Assembly (NCBI RefSeq): GCF_002799245.1
Contig: NZ_NEQV01000001.1
Location: 737,000 to 800,999 of the forward strand
Direction of reading: 5' to 3'
DNA from: Stenotrophomonas maltophilia
GTDB taxonomy: Bacteria; Pseudomonadota; Gammaproteobacteria; Xanthomonadales; Xanthomonadaceae
DNA: 64,000 nt
A model generated the notes under the pieces. That model was not told the DNA's origin, did no database searches, and worked only from the letters and a program-made list of their open reading frames with translations. Positions 12,482 to 22,782 of this stretch are shown one piece after another (the first letter of the stretch is position 1; each line of letters opens with the position of its first letter). Position numbers and translations under genes: made by a program.

Positions 12482-12940
12482 ATGAAACTGGCCTGGATTC
12501 TCTGGCTGTCGCAGTTGTTGCCACAGCCGGCCGCTGATTCACTGTGTTTGAGCACCACCGTATACCTGGAAGCCCGCGACCAGACCCTGCGCGGCCAGCA
12601 GGCCGTCGCCGAGGTTGCACTGCGCCGTCTCGACAGTGGCCTGTGGGGCGACTCGATGTGCCAGGTGGTCACCGCACGCAAGCAGTTCGCGCCGACCATC
12701 GTCTCCCCCGGCACCCAGCTGGGCAACGACGCAGCCTGGAGCGAGGCGATGAACGTGGCCTTCGACGCCGAGCGCAACTGGGCGCTGCCGGCCGGCGAGC
12801 GCCGCGAGATCGTGCCCGGTGCCAGCCACTTCGCTGCGCTGTCCATCGCCAGCCCGAACTGGCGCAATGCCTACCAGGTGGCCACCATCGGCGATCACAC
12901 CTTCTATAAGGTGCAGAATCTCAAACCGCGGCAGTCGTAA
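12482..12940 (+). CDS. SleB-type cell wall hydrolase
   Basis: A 152-residue protein with a Hydrolase_2 domain, related to spore-cortex lytic enzyme SleB but found widely in Gram-negatives. It probably cleaves peptidoglycan glycan strands. The signature VYLEARDQTLRGQQAVAEVA carries the likely catalytic Glu, and a later conserved block is GASHFAAL. The short hydrophobic N-terminus (KLAWILWLSQLLPQPAADS) suggests export. ATG 12482 has AGGAGT 5-6 nt upstream, which decides the start. Confidence 0.85.
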   Translation: MKLAWILWLSQLLPQPAADSLCLSTTVYLEARDQTLRGQQAVAEVALRRLDSGLWGDSMCQVVTARKQFAPTIVSPGTQLGNDAAWSEAMNVAFDAERNWALPAGERREIVPGASHFAALSIASPNWRNAYQVATIGDHTFYKVQNLKPRQS

Positions 12941-13024
12941 CGATCCGTGCTGGCGGCAGCGTTGCCGCCCGCCGGCAGGCTCTGGGATAGTGGGCGTTTC
13001 CCGCCCGCATCACCTGGAGTTCCC

Positions 13025-13636
13025 ATGAAGCTGTACAGCAAGCCCGGTGCCTGTTCCACCGCCGACCACATCGCCCTGCAGTGGACCGGCCAGCCGTTCG
13101 AGGTTGAACTGCTGAACAAGGACACCCTGAAGGGTCCGGAATTCCTCAAGATCAATCCGGCCGGCGCCGTTCCCGCGCTGGTCGACGGCGACTTCGTGCT
13201 GCTGCAGAACGCCGCGATCATGGGCTACATCGCCGACAGTTTCCCGCAGGCCGGCCTCGGCGGCGATGGCAGTCCGCGCCAGCGCGCCGAAGCCACCCGC
13301 TGGCTGGCCTTCGTCAATTCCGACGTGCATCCGGCCTTCTCGCCGCTGTTCTCGCCGGGCAAGTTCATTGCCGACGAAGGCCAGTTCGACGCGATCCGCG
13401 CTGCCGCGCACAAGCGCCTGCGCGGCCTGTTCGAGACCGCCGACAAGCAGCTGGCCGACAAGCCCTGGCTGGCCGGCTTCCGCAGCTTCGCCGACCCGTA
13501 CTTCTACATCACCCTGCGCTGGGCCGCTGGCACCAAGGTCGACCTGTCCGGCCTGGACAACCTGGCCGCCTACAAGGCGCGCATGGACGCCGATGCCGGC
13601 GTGCAGGCCGCACTGAAGGCTGAAGGCCTGGCCTGA
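13025..13636 (+). CDS. glutathione S-transferase, beta-class-like
   Basis: A 203-residue cytosolic enzyme conjugating glutathione to electrophiles. The thioredoxin-like N-terminal domain begins MKLYSKPGAC, with Cys10 at the position typical of bacterial beta-class enzymes; NPAGAVPAL supplies the cis-Pro. The helical C-terminal domain runs from about residue 90. ATG 13025 follows TGGAG. It stands alone between the hydrolase and a convergent gene. Confidence 0.9.
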   Translation: MKLYSKPGACSTADHIALQWTGQPFEVELLNKDTLKGPEFLKINPAGAVPALVDGDFVLLQNAAIMGYIADSFPQAGLGGDGSPRQRAEATRWLAFVNSDVHPAFSPLFSPGKFIADEGQFDAIRAAAHKRLRGLFETADKQLADKPWLAGFRSFADPYFYITLRWAAGTKVDLSGLDNLAAYKARMDADAGVQAALKAEGLA

Positions 13637-13649
13637 CGCCCTGAACGGC

Positions 13650-13688
13650 GGGGCCGGATCCGCCTGCACGGCAGGCGGCTCTGGCCCC
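13650..13688. repeat. GGGGTCAG-type palindromic repeat, diverged copy
   Basis: Outer arms GGGGCCGGATCC/CTCTGGCCCC and inner stem CGCCTGC/GCAGGCG. The outer arm changed T to C on one side and the partner changed A to G on the other, preserving pairing. It lies between convergent genes. Confidence 0.65.
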
Positions 13689-13707
13689 ACCGGCTCCATC
13701 GGCCTGG

Positions 13708-14763
13708 TCAGCCGATCTGGCGGATCACTTCACCCTTGGCATCGCGCAGGTAGGTCGGTACCACCTCGATGCGCAGCGCCCCCGCCAACGGGTAGACCCC
13801 GCGCTCCGCGCGCACCCCTGCCAGCGCCTGCAGGCCCGTCTCGTCCAATGCCCAGCGCGCGCTGTCGGCCGATAGCTTGCCGGTTTCACCGCGCGCGGCC
13901 GGAATGAATTCCCACTGCCGCTCGCGGCTGGCCAGTTCCAGCGATTTGCCGTGCCGCAGGCGCAGCGGCAGCAGCTCGCACACGCTGGCCACCTGGCCGG
14001 CGCCGAGCACCAGCGTGGTGACGCCCGCCTCCTGCCGCCAGTCCAGCGTCTCGATGAACAACATGCCGGTGCTGGAGCCCTCCTGCTCGCTGCCGGCCTT
14101 CACCTGTGCAGACAGCGCCGGATCCTCCAGCAGGTTGCCGCGGTGCAGGTCGCTGATCCACAGCGGCATCGCCGGCTGCAGTGCCTGCAGCACGCCGCGT
14201 GTCGACCAGCGCTTGACCGCCTCCATCTCCTCATCGGTCAGCCCGACCAGCTGCAGGAACTGCAGGTTGCCATTGGCGGTGTCGCGCGCCGGCAACTGCG
14301 GGTCGGCAATGAAGGCCAGATGGCACAGCCGCGTGCCGGTCTCCAGCGCGATCGGGCCGTTGGCGTTGAGGTGGTGGCCATCCTCGAACACGTTGCCACT
14401 GCCGAACACATAGCGCGCCAGGTTCTGCAGCAGGTTCATCGGCCACACTGGCGGCGTGCTGCCGGCGTGCTCACCGGCTTCGGCAGCGAGACGGAAGGTC
14501 AGCTCGAAACCATAGCCGCTGGCGGCGGCATCACTGCTCTCCTTGGCGTACAGCTCGGAGAAGCCGTAGGTGATGTAGTGCCAATGCGGTACCGGCGCAT
14601 CTGCCCAGTACACGCTGATGCCATCCAGCGGATCCTGGCCCCCGAGCGTGTAGGGAAGCGCGGTGCCATAGTGACGCGGCTCCTGCCCGGCATACAGCGG
14701 CGCCAGCGCCGCATTGATCGCGTCCCAGCCAGGGGTGTCGGTGTCGTCGTGGTCGTCCTGCAC
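13708..14763 (-). CDS. suppressor of fused (SUFU) domain protein
   Basis: A 351-residue cytosolic protein. An N-terminal SUFU-type domain spans about residues 10-190 (IXVYWADAPVPHWHYITYGF region, with YGFELTFRLA and LHLAF-like strands), and the C-terminal part has no recognised domain. Bacterial SUFU proteins often act as immunity proteins to polymorphic toxins, but no toxin gene is nearby, so the role here is unknown. The start is GTG 14763, chosen because AAGGAG sits 6 nt upstream and the frame then reads VQDDHDDTD. The gene lies 46 nt after an uncharacterised gene on the same strand. Confidence 0.8.
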   Translation of the reverse strand: MQDDHDDTDTPGWDAINAALAPLYAGQEPRHYGTALPYTLGGQDPLDGISVYWADAPVPHWHYITYGFSELYAKESSDAAASGYGFELTFRLAAEAGEHAGSTPPVWPMNLLQNLARYVFGSGNVFEDGHHLNANGPIALETGTRLCHLAFIADPQLPARDTANGNLQFLQLVGLTDEEMEAVKRWSTRGVLQALQPAMPLWISDLHRGNLLEDPALSAQVKAGSEQEGSSTGMLFIETLDWRQEAGVTTLVLGAGQVASVCELLPLRLRHGKSLELASRERQWEFIPAARGETGKLSADSARWALDETGLQALAGVRAERGVYPLAGALRIEVVPTYLRDAKGEVIRQIG

Positions 14764-14809
14764 GCGGGACTCCTTGTGGGGAAGTGAACCGATCACTTTA
14801 CGCGGTGGC

Positions 14810-15313
14810 TCAGGCCTGCACGACCTCATTGCCAGCGTTCGCCACCGCCGACCGGGTTTCCTGCCACCAGCGCTGGGCCAGCGCCGGGCTGCGCGCCTTG
14901 GCCACCGCCGCCAGCAGTTCCGGGCACAGGCGTTCCAGCGCCAGCGCATCGGTGCAGCGTTCGATCTTCAACTGCATGAAGTAGCCCTTCAGCCCCAGAT
15001 GGCGGCGCACCGCCTCGCTCATTGCGTCGTACAACTGCTGGTACAGCGCCGGGTCCTGCTCGCGCCCAGTGCTGATGCCATGCACCGGCGCCACCTCTGC
15101 GCTTCCGCCGATCACTTCGATCAGGCCCTGCGCGGCCAGCTGCTCCAGTGCATCGGGTGGTGCGCGCAGGCCTTCGAACAGGCCGCGCAGTTCGGTGTCA
15201 TCGCGATGGCCGTCGACCATCAGCAGGATCGAACGCAGAGCCGCCGGCAGGCGCCGGCCACGGTCTTCGATTTCCTGACGGCCAGCAGCCGTCTTGGCGT
15301 GCAGCAATGCCAT
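14810..15313 (-). CDS. hypothetical protein, possible two-domain regulator
   Basis: A 167-residue cytosolic protein that I do not recognise by name. The N-terminal 60 residues (KTAAGRQEIEDRGRRLP and LLMVDGHRDDTELRGL) resemble a winged-helix-like segment common in uncharacterised proteobacterial proteins. The C-terminal half is helical (ALERLCPELLAAVAKARS). ATG 15313 has GGAGG directly upstream at 2 nt and a longer purine tract behind it. It precedes the SUFU-domain gene by 46 nt and may be cotranscribed with it. Confidence 0.65.
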   Translation of the reverse strand: MALLHAKTAAGRQEIEDRGRRLPAALRSILLMVDGHRDDTELRGLFEGLRAPPDALEQLAAQGLIEVIGGSAEVAPVHGISTGREQDPALYQQLYDAMSEAVRRHLGLKGYFMQLKIERCTDALALERLCPELLAAVAKARSPALAQRWWQETRSAVANAGNEVVQA

Positions 15314-15430
15314 TGCCTCCCCCTCCCTCGATGCGCCATGCCGGCGCGCCCTGGCGGGCACGCTCCCCTGGGGCCGAGCTTAGCGCACCGGTTGCAGGGA
15401 GGAAGCTGCGGTGCAGCAACGTCCTCTTCT

Positions 15431-15494
15431 TTAGAGCCGAGCCCATGCTCGGCTGCTTTGGCAAAGCATGCAGAGCCGAGCATGGGCTCGGCTG
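15431..15494. repeat. dimer of AGCCGAGC palindromic repeats
   Basis: Two SMAG-like units, TAGAGCCGAGCCCATGCTCG then AGAGCCGAGCATGGGCTCGG, lie downstream of prpE. They are arranged to allow one larger cruciform. Confidence 0.65.
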
Positions 15495-15504
15495 CAGAAG
15501 CCGA

Positions 15505-17385
15505 TCAGCGGCCCAGCGCCCGGCGGATCTCCTCCAGCGCGCTGGGGTCGTCCAGCGTCGACAGGTCACCCGGATCGCGCTGTTCGGCCAACGCCTGCAA
15601 CGAGCGCCGCAGCAGCTTGCCCGAACGGGTCTTGGGCAGTGCGTTGACCACGTGCACGTGCGCCGGGCGCGCCACCGCGCCGAGCGAGGTGGTCACCGTG
15701 GCCATCATCTCGGCCACCACCGGCGCCGGATCCTCGCCATCCAGCCCCTGCTTGAGGGTGACGAACACCAGCGGCACCTGCCCCTTCAACTCATCCTTGA
15801 CCCCGATCACGGCGGCCTCGGCCACCCGCGGGTGACTGGAAATGGCCTCCTCGATCTCGCGTGTGCCCAGGCGGTGCCCGGCCACGTTGATCACATCGTC
15901 GGTGCGGCCGAGGATGAAGGTGTAGCCATCGTCGTCGCGGATCGCCCAGTCCAGCGAGCTGTACAGCAATTCCTTGAAGTGGCTGAAGTAGCTCTGCAGG
16001 AAACGGTTGTCGTCGTTCCACACCGTGCTCATGCAGCCCGGCGGCAACGGCGGCGATACCACCAGCACACCTTTCTGCCCCGGTGCCACTTCCTCGCCGG
16101 TGTTCTCGTCGATCACCTTCATCCGGTAACCGAGGTTGGGGAAGCCCGGCGAACCGAAGCGCACCGGTTTCATCTCCAGGCCCGGCAGCAGGGTCAGTGC
16201 CGGCCAGCCGGTTTCGGTCTGCCAGTAGTTGTCGATGATCGGCTTGCCCAGCGCTTCGCTGATCCAGTGCGCAGTTGGTTCGTCCAGCGGCTCACCGGCC
16301 AGGAACAGGTACTTCAGCGCACGCAGGTCGTGGCGATGGATGAAGTCCGCATCGTGCTTTTTCAGCACCCGGATCGCGGTGGGTGAAGAGAACATGGTGC
16401 GCACGTTGTACTGCTCGCACAGCGCCCACCAGATGCCCGGGTCCGGATTCGTCGGCAGCCCTTCGTACAGCAGTGAAGTGCAGCCGCCGATCAACGGGCC
16501 GTACACGTTGTAGGAATGGCCCACCGCCCAGCCGACATCGGAGGTGGAGAACATCACCTGCCCCGGCCTGCAGTCGAACACGGTCTCCATCGACTGGGCC
16601 ATCGCCACCGCGTAGCCCCCCACGTCGCGCTGCACGCCCTTCGGCTTGCCGGTGGTGCCGGAGGTGTACAGCAGGTAGCTCGGTTCGCTCGCTTCCAGCC
16701 ATTGCACCGGCACATCGACTTCACCCACCTGCGCTCGCAGTTTGGCGTACTCCACATCGCGGCCCGGCACGCGAGGTTCGGCGGCATCCAGTCCGCGTGA
16801 CACGATCAGCACATGCGGTGGCGGCGAAGCTGCTTCAGCGCAGGCCGCGTCGACCATCGGCTTGTATGGAATCAGCTTGCCACCGCGCATGCCGGCATCG
16901 GCCGCGATCAGCAGCTTGGGCTTGGCGTCGTCGATGCGCAGCGCCAGGTTGTGCGCGGCAAAGCCACCGAACACCACCGAGTGCACCGCGCCGATGCGCG
17001 CGCAGGCCAGCATCGCGAACACGGCTTCGGCCATGTTCGGCATGTAGATCACCACGCGATCGCCATGACCAACGCCGAGATGCTTGAGCACGGCGGCGAA
17101 ATCGTTCACTTCGCGATACAGCTGGCGGTAGGTGATCTCGCGGGTACTGCTGGTCTCGGTGGAAATGGCCACCAGCGCGAGCTGGTCGGCGCGCTCGGCC
17201 AGGTGGCGATCGACGGCGTTGTAGCAGAGATTGGTTTCACCACCGACGAACCAGCGCCGGAACGGCGGGGTGCTGTAATCGAGCACCTTCTGCGGCGGCT
17301 TGTGCCAATGGATGCGCTTGGCTTCCTCGCCCCAGAAGGCCTCCGGCTCGTCGATCGAGCGACGGTAGGTTTCCTCGTAGTTCAT
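15505..17385 (-). CDS. prpE: propionate--CoA ligase
   Basis: AMP-forming acyl-CoA synthetase of 626 residues, activating propionate (possibly acetate) for entry into the methylcitrate cycle. It has the PrpE-like N-terminus MNYEETYRRSIDEPEAFWGE, the adenylation P-loop YLLYTSGTTGKPKGV, the adenylate-binding DNYWQTETGWP, and the C-terminal PKTRSGKLLRR whose Lys is catalytic and is the usual acetylation site. ATG 17385 follows GGGAGGG. The other prp genes are not adjacent. Acetyl-CoA synthetase is a lesser alternative because that family is longer (about 650). Confidence 0.88.
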   Translation of the reverse strand: MNYEETYRRSIDEPEAFWGEEAKRIHWHKPPQKVLDYSTPPFRRWFVGGETNLCYNAVDRHLAERADQLALVAISTETSSTREITYRQLYREVNDFAAVLKHLGVGHGDRVVIYMPNMAEAVFAMLACARIGAVHSVVFGGFAAHNLALRIDDAKPKLLIAADAGMRGGKLIPYKPMVDAACAEAASPPPHVLIVSRGLDAAEPRVPGRDVEYAKLRAQVGEVDVPVQWLEASEPSYLLYTSGTTGKPKGVQRDVGGYAVAMAQSMETVFDCRPGQVMFSTSDVGWAVGHSYNVYGPLIGGCTSLLYEGLPTNPDPGIWWALCEQYNVRTMFSSPTAIRVLKKHDADFIHRHDLRALKYLFLAGEPLDEPTAHWISEALGKPIIDNYWQTETGWPALTLLPGLEMKPVRFGSPGFPNLGYRMKVIDENTGEEVAPGQKGVLVVSPPLPPGCMSTVWNDDNRFLQSYFSHFKELLYSSLDWAIRDDDGYTFILGRTDDVINVAGHRLGTREIEEAISSHPRVAEAAVIGVKDELKGQVPLVFVTLKQGLDGEDPAPVVAEMMATVTTSLGAVARPAHVHVVNALPKTRSGKLLRRSLQALAEQRDPGDLSTLDDPSALEEIRRALGR

Positions 17386-17467
17386 GACGCAGCCCTCCCA
17401 GACAAAGTCATGGGTTCGAGCATAGTCCGGGGCTGGCGCGCGGGCCGCCCTACCTTGGTAGGGGGGT

Positions 17468-17808
17468 GGGTTTGTTCTGCAGGGCTTGCAGCCCTGCACC
17501 TGCAGAATCAACGTCAACGTCAACGTCAAAAGCTGGGCTGCCGAGGGATGGCGGGGGGGGTCCGGTTGCGGGGGACGTCGCAACCGGACCCACCCCGCCT
17601 TCGACAGGTTCCCGCGATCTGTCGGAACGGCTTATGGGGTCAGATCCGTTTTCCTGCGGAAAACGGATCTGACCCCGAATTTCATTCGATATCTGACAGA
17701 TGTGTCGACCAAGGTCGACACCTACCAACAGCCGCGCGGAACAATGGCCGCAGTTACCAACAGCCGCAGAAATCTGTCGAGGGCGGGGCTGCAAGCCCTG
17801 CCGAACCC
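17468..17808. repeat. composite palindromic element, copy 1
   Basis: A roughly 340-bp non-coding element bounded by inverted repeats: left GCAGGGCTTGCAGCCC, right GGGCTGCAAGCCCTGC. Inside, in order: a short tandem tract (ACGTCA units near 17510-17530); a large hairpin (17550-17599) whose 21-nt arms read GGCGGGGGGGGTCCGGTTGC plus G and CGCAACCGGACCCACCCCGC plus C; a segment TTCGACAGG...CGCGATCTG; a GGGGTCAG repeat (17636-17676); and GTCGACCAAGGTCGACACCT before the right end. The right end abuts the stop codon of the RluA-type gene. A second copy lies at 25731-26129. Confidence 0.75.
17636..17676. repeat. GGGGTCAG...CTGACCCC palindromic repeat inside composite copy 1
   Basis: Near-perfect palindrome: outer arms GGGGTCAGATCC/GGATCTGACCCC, inner stem GTTTTCC/GGAAAAC, central CTGC. 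This unit is missing from composite copy 2, where a GTAG dimer takes its place. Confidence 0.7.
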
Positions 17809-18423
17809 CTAGAAGGGAGTGGCGGACTCGAACGCGAGCGCCTCGCCCGTCAGCGGATGCGTGAACCGCAGGCTGCGCGCATGCAGATGCACCCGTTGTG
17901 CCGGTGCGGCGTCATACAGCACGTCACCGACGATGGGATGGCCGAGGCTGGCCATGTGCAGGCGCAACTGGTGGCTGCGGCCCGTGACCGGTTCCAGTTC
18001 AACGCGCGTACGTTGCGCCGCGATGTCACGCGACAGCACGCGCCAGCGCGTCAGCGCCGGCTTGCCGCGTTGGTGGTCGATCATCTGCTTCGGCCGGTTC
18101 GGCCAGTCGACGATCAACGGCAGGTCCACTTCACCCGCATCACCTTCAAGCAGCCCCTGCACGACGGCATCATAGCGCTTGCCCACCTGGCGCTTCTCGA
18201 ACTGCATCGACAGCGCCACCTGCATCTCCTTGCCACGCGCATGCAGCAGCAGGCCAGAGGTGACCTGGTCCAGGCGGTGCACGGTCAGCGCATCGGCATA
18301 CACCGCCTGCAACCGCGCCACCACGCAGTCCTGGTTCTCGGCACTGCGGCCGGGCACGGACAGCAGGCCGGCGGGCTTCTCGGCCACCAGCAGCGCGTCG
18401 TCGATGTAGTGCAGATGGATCAT
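17809..18423 (-). CDS. RluA-family pseudouridine synthase
   Basis: A 204-residue enzyme converting uridine to pseudouridine in rRNA and/or tRNA, close in size to E. coli RluA (219). There is no S4 domain. The signature VHRLDQVTSGLLL contains the nucleophile Asp52, and the downstream motif PVTGRSHQLRLHM is typical of the RluA branch. ATG 18423 starts MIHLHYIDD. The gene ends exactly at the composite repeat. Dual-specificity RluA is the likeliest assignment but is inferred. Confidence 0.85.
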   Translation of the reverse strand: MIHLHYIDDALLVAEKPAGLLSVPGRSAENQDCVVARLQAVYADALTVHRLDQVTSGLLLHARGKEMQVALSMQFEKRQVGKRYDAVVQGLLEGDAGEVDLPLIVDWPNRPKQMIDHQRGKPALTRWRVLSRDIAAQRTRVELEPVTGRSHQLRLHMASLGHPIVGDVLYDAAPAQRVHLHARSLRFTHPLTGEALAFESATPF

Positions 18424-18443
18424 GTGGTTCCAGGAATTCCAAA

Positions 18444-18472
18444 TGAAAACGGGGAAGCCGAAGCTTCCCCGT
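18444..18472 (-). terminator. intrinsic terminator after mdh
   Basis: A perfect 10-bp stem ACGGGGAAGC/GCTTCCCCGT with loop CGAA, followed on the minus strand by TTTCATTT. It lies between mdh and the RluA-type gene. Confidence 0.85.
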
Positions 18473-18545
18473 CTTCTGCGTACCGACCAGTGGCCGGCAC
18501 CTGCCTTGATGGAAGACGTACCGGCCGGGGCCGGTACCGCCTGCA

Positions 18546-20142
<1,597 letters not shown>

Positions 20143-20339
20143 GAAGATCCTTGATGCAAAGGGGAATGCGTCTAGCCACCTAGTTTACACCTGCCTCGTG
20201 GCGGCGGCGCCTTCGACCATCGGTGGAGAGCCTGGCTTCAGCCACTGGAAGGCCCCCCGGCCACCGGCGCTGGCGGCCTCGGCCGAGGCGCCGGACAGCC
20301 AGCTGAATGGGGCCCCCTGACCGGCGTGAAATCCACCTT

Positions 20340-20368
20340 TTCGCGAATCGTCAAGTTAGACGTATAAT
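20340..20368 (+). promoter_or_regulatory. candidate typA promoter
   Basis: A perfect TATAAT at 20363-20368 lies 46 nt before the typA ATG. The -35 (TTCGCG region) is weak, so the call rests on the -10. Confidence 0.5.
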
Positions 20369-20414
20369 GTTGGACTTCTTTTTCCAAATCCGGCGCCGAC
20401 TGGCCCCCTTTCGT

Positions 20415-22262
20415 ATGTCCATCGAAAATCTTCGCAACATCGCCATCGTCGCCCACGTCGACCATGGCAAGACCACCCTGGTCGACCAGCTGCTGAAGCA
20501 GTCCGGCACCCTGTCCGAGCGCACCGTCCTCGCCGAGCGCGTGATGGACAGCAACGACCAGGAAAAGGAACGCGGCATCACCATCCTGGCCAAGAACACC
20601 GCCATCACCTGGGAAGACAAGAAGACCGGCATCAAGAACCGGATCAACATCGTCGACACCCCCGGCCACGCCGACTTCGGCGGTGAGGTCGAGCGCGTCC
20701 TGTCGATGGTCGACACCGTGCTGATCCTGGTCGATGCGATGGACGGCCCGATGCCGCAGACCCGCTTCGTGACCCAGAAGGCCTTCGCGATGGGCTTCAA
20801 GCCGATCGTCGTGGTCAACAAGGTCGACCGCCCGGGTTCGCGTCCGGAGTGGGTGATCGACCAGGTCTTCGACCTGTTCGACAAGCTCGGCGCCACCAAT
20901 GAGCAGCTGGACTTCCCGATCGTCTACGCCTCGGCCCTGAACGGCTACGCCGGCCTGGAAGACACCGTGCGCGACGGCGACATGACCCCGCTGTACGAAG
21001 CGATCATGCAGCACGCGCCGAAGCCGGAAGTGGACCCGGAAGGCCCGTTCCAGATGCGCATCAGCCAGCTGGACTACAACAACTTCGTGGGCGTGATCGG
21101 CATCGGCCGCATCCAGCGCGGCACCCTGAAGAAGAACATGCAGGTCGCCGTCATCGACCGTGAAGGCAAGAAGCGCAACGGCAAGGTCGCCCAGGTGCTG
21201 GGCTTCCTGGGCCTGGAACGCATCGAGCAGGACACTGCCGAAGCCGGTGACATCGTGGCCATCTCCGGTATTCCGGAGCTGACCATCTCCGACACCCTGT
21301 GCCACCCGGAAAACCCGGAAGCGCTGCCGGCACTGACCGTCGACGAGCCGACCATCTCGATGACCTTCCAGGTCAACAACTCGCCGTTCGCCGGCAACAA
21401 GGACCTGTCCGGTGGCAAGTTCCTGACCAGCCGCCAGATCAAGGACCGCCTGGACCGCGAACAGGTCCACAACGTGGCCCTGAAGGTCGAGCAGCTGGAA
21501 GACGCCGACAAGTTCCTGGTCTCCGGCCGTGGCGAACTGCACCTGTCGGTGCTGATCGAGAACATGCGTCGTGAAGGCTACGAGCTGGCCGTGTCGCGCC
21601 CGGAAGTGATCATCAAGGAAATCGACGGCCAGATGATGGAGCCGATCGAGCAGCTGGTGGTGGACATCGAAGAAGTGCACCAGGGCGGCGTGATGGAAAA
21701 GCTCGGCACCCGCAAGGGCCAGCTGAAGAACATGGAACCGGACGGCAAGGGCCGTGTGCGTCTGGAGTACCAGATCCCGGCCCGTGGCCTGATCGGTTTC
21801 CAGAACGAGTTCAAGACCCTGACCCAGGGTTCGGGCCTGCTGTTCCACGTGTTCGACCATTACGGCCCGAAGGAACAGGGCGCCATCGCCAAGCGCATCA
21901 ACGGTGTGATGATCGCGAACGCCCCGGGTACCACCCCGGCCTACTCGCTGGGCCCGCTGCAGGAGCGCGGCAAGCTCTTCGCTGCTGAAGGCGACAACGT
22001 GTATGAAGGCCAGCTGGTCGGTATCCACTCCAAGGACAACGACCTGACCGTCAACGCGATCAAGACCAAGCCGCTGACCAACATGCGCGCTTCGGGCAAG
22101 GACGATGCGATCCAGCTGACCCCGGCGATCAAGTACTCGCTGGAACAGGCCCTGGACTTCATCGAAGACGACGAGCTGGTCGAGATCACCCCGAAGGAGA
22201 TCCGTCTGCGCAAGAAGTTCCTGACCGAAAGCGATCGCAAGAAGGCTTCGCGCGGCGGCTGA
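20415..22262 (+). CDS. typA: ribosome-associated translational GTPase TypA/BipA
   Basis: A 615-residue translation-factor GTPase that binds 70S ribosomes and aids large-subunit assembly and stress or low-temperature growth. G motifs: HVDHGKTT (G1), ERGITI (G2), DTPGHADF (G3), NKVD (G4). Elongation-factor domains II, III and V follow, then the BipA-specific C-terminal domain ([16 protein letters not shown] region near [11 protein letters not shown] and [13 protein letters not shown]). ATG 20415 starts [11 protein letters not shown], the family N-terminus; the longer open frame upstream is non-coding. Confidence 0.96.
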   Translation: MSIENLRNIAIVAHVDHGKTTLVDQLLKQSGTLSERTVLAERVMDSNDQEKERGITILAKNTAITWEDKKTGIKNRINIVDTPGHADFGGEVERVLSMVDTVLILVDAMDGPMPQTRFVTQKAFAMGFKPIVVVNKVDRPGSRPEWVIDQVFDLFDKLGATNEQLDFPIVYASALNGYAGLEDTVRDGDMTPLYEAIMQHAPKPEVDPEGPFQMRISQLDYNNFVGVIGIGRIQRGTLKKNMQVAVIDREGKKRNGKVAQVLGFLGLERIEQDTAEAGDIVAISGIPELTISDTLCHPENPEALPALTVDEPTISMTFQVNNSPFAGNKDLSGGKFLTSRQIKDRLDREQVHNVALKVEQLEDADKFLVSGRGELHLSVLIENMRREGYELAVSRPEVIIKEIDGQMMEPIEQLVVDIEEVHQGGVMEKLGTRKGQLKNMEPDGKGRVRLEYQIPARGLIGFQNEFKTLTQGSGLLFHVFDHYGPKEQGAIAKRINGVMIANAPGTTPAYSLGPLQERGKLFAAEGDNVYEGQLVGIHSKDNDLTVNAIKTKPLTNMRASGKDDAIQLTPAIKYSLEQALDFIEDDELVEITPKEIRLRKKFLTESDRKKASRGG

Positions 22263-22273
22263 GCCAGCACCTC

Positions 22274-22741
22274 GTGAACCAGAGCGGCTACAACCCGGAT
22301 CCGCACCGGCATCCGGGTCTCCACGTCATCGCCCTGCTCGAAGCGAGCAAGGCGATGCTGGCGCTGTTGGCCGCCACCGGGCTGGAAGTGCTCGGACCGC
22401 AGCCGCTGCGGCACGGCATCATGGTCCTGATCCGGCGATTCAGCCTGGATCCGGACCATGGCACCCTGCCCTCGCTGCTGCACATGATCAGCCCCGACGC
22501 GGTGCACCTGGCCGCGGCGGGGATGATCGGCTACGGCCTGCTGCACCTGGTCGAAGCCTGGGGCCTGTGGCGGGCCAAGGCCTGGGCCTCCTGGCTCGGC
22601 TGCCTGACCGCCTCCCTGTACCTGCCCTTCGACATCTTCGCGATCATCCGCCACCCCGGCTGGCCGTCGTGGACGATCCTGGCGATCAACCTGATCGTGG
22701 TCTACGTCCTCGCCCGCGACCTGCGCAAGCGCCACCGCTGA
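22274..22741 (+). CDS. DUF2127 membrane protein
   Basis: A 155-residue integral membrane protein with about four hydrophobic helices, function unknown. Family features: LHVIALLEASKAMLALLAAT near the start, and LLHLVEAWGLWRAKAWASWL, typical of DUF2127. The start is GTG 22274, only 11 nt after the typA stop, so it is probably translated from the typA transcript. Confidence 0.78.
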   Translation: MNQSGYNPDPHRHPGLHVIALLEASKAMLALLAATGLEVLGPQPLRHGIMVLIRRFSLDPDHGTLPSLLHMISPDAVHLAAAGMIGYGLLHLVEAWGLWRAKAWASWLGCLTASLYLPFDIFAIIRHPGWPSWTILAINLIVVYVLARDLRKRHR

Positions 22742-22782
22742 GCACCGGCTACACTGGGGATTGGAGCCGACCAAGCCGCCCC

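Noticed and set aside
17386..17583. N-terminal extension of prpE into the repeat region
   Set aside because: The extension is translated palindrome and Pro-rich. ATG 17385 has a ribosome site and the family N-terminus.
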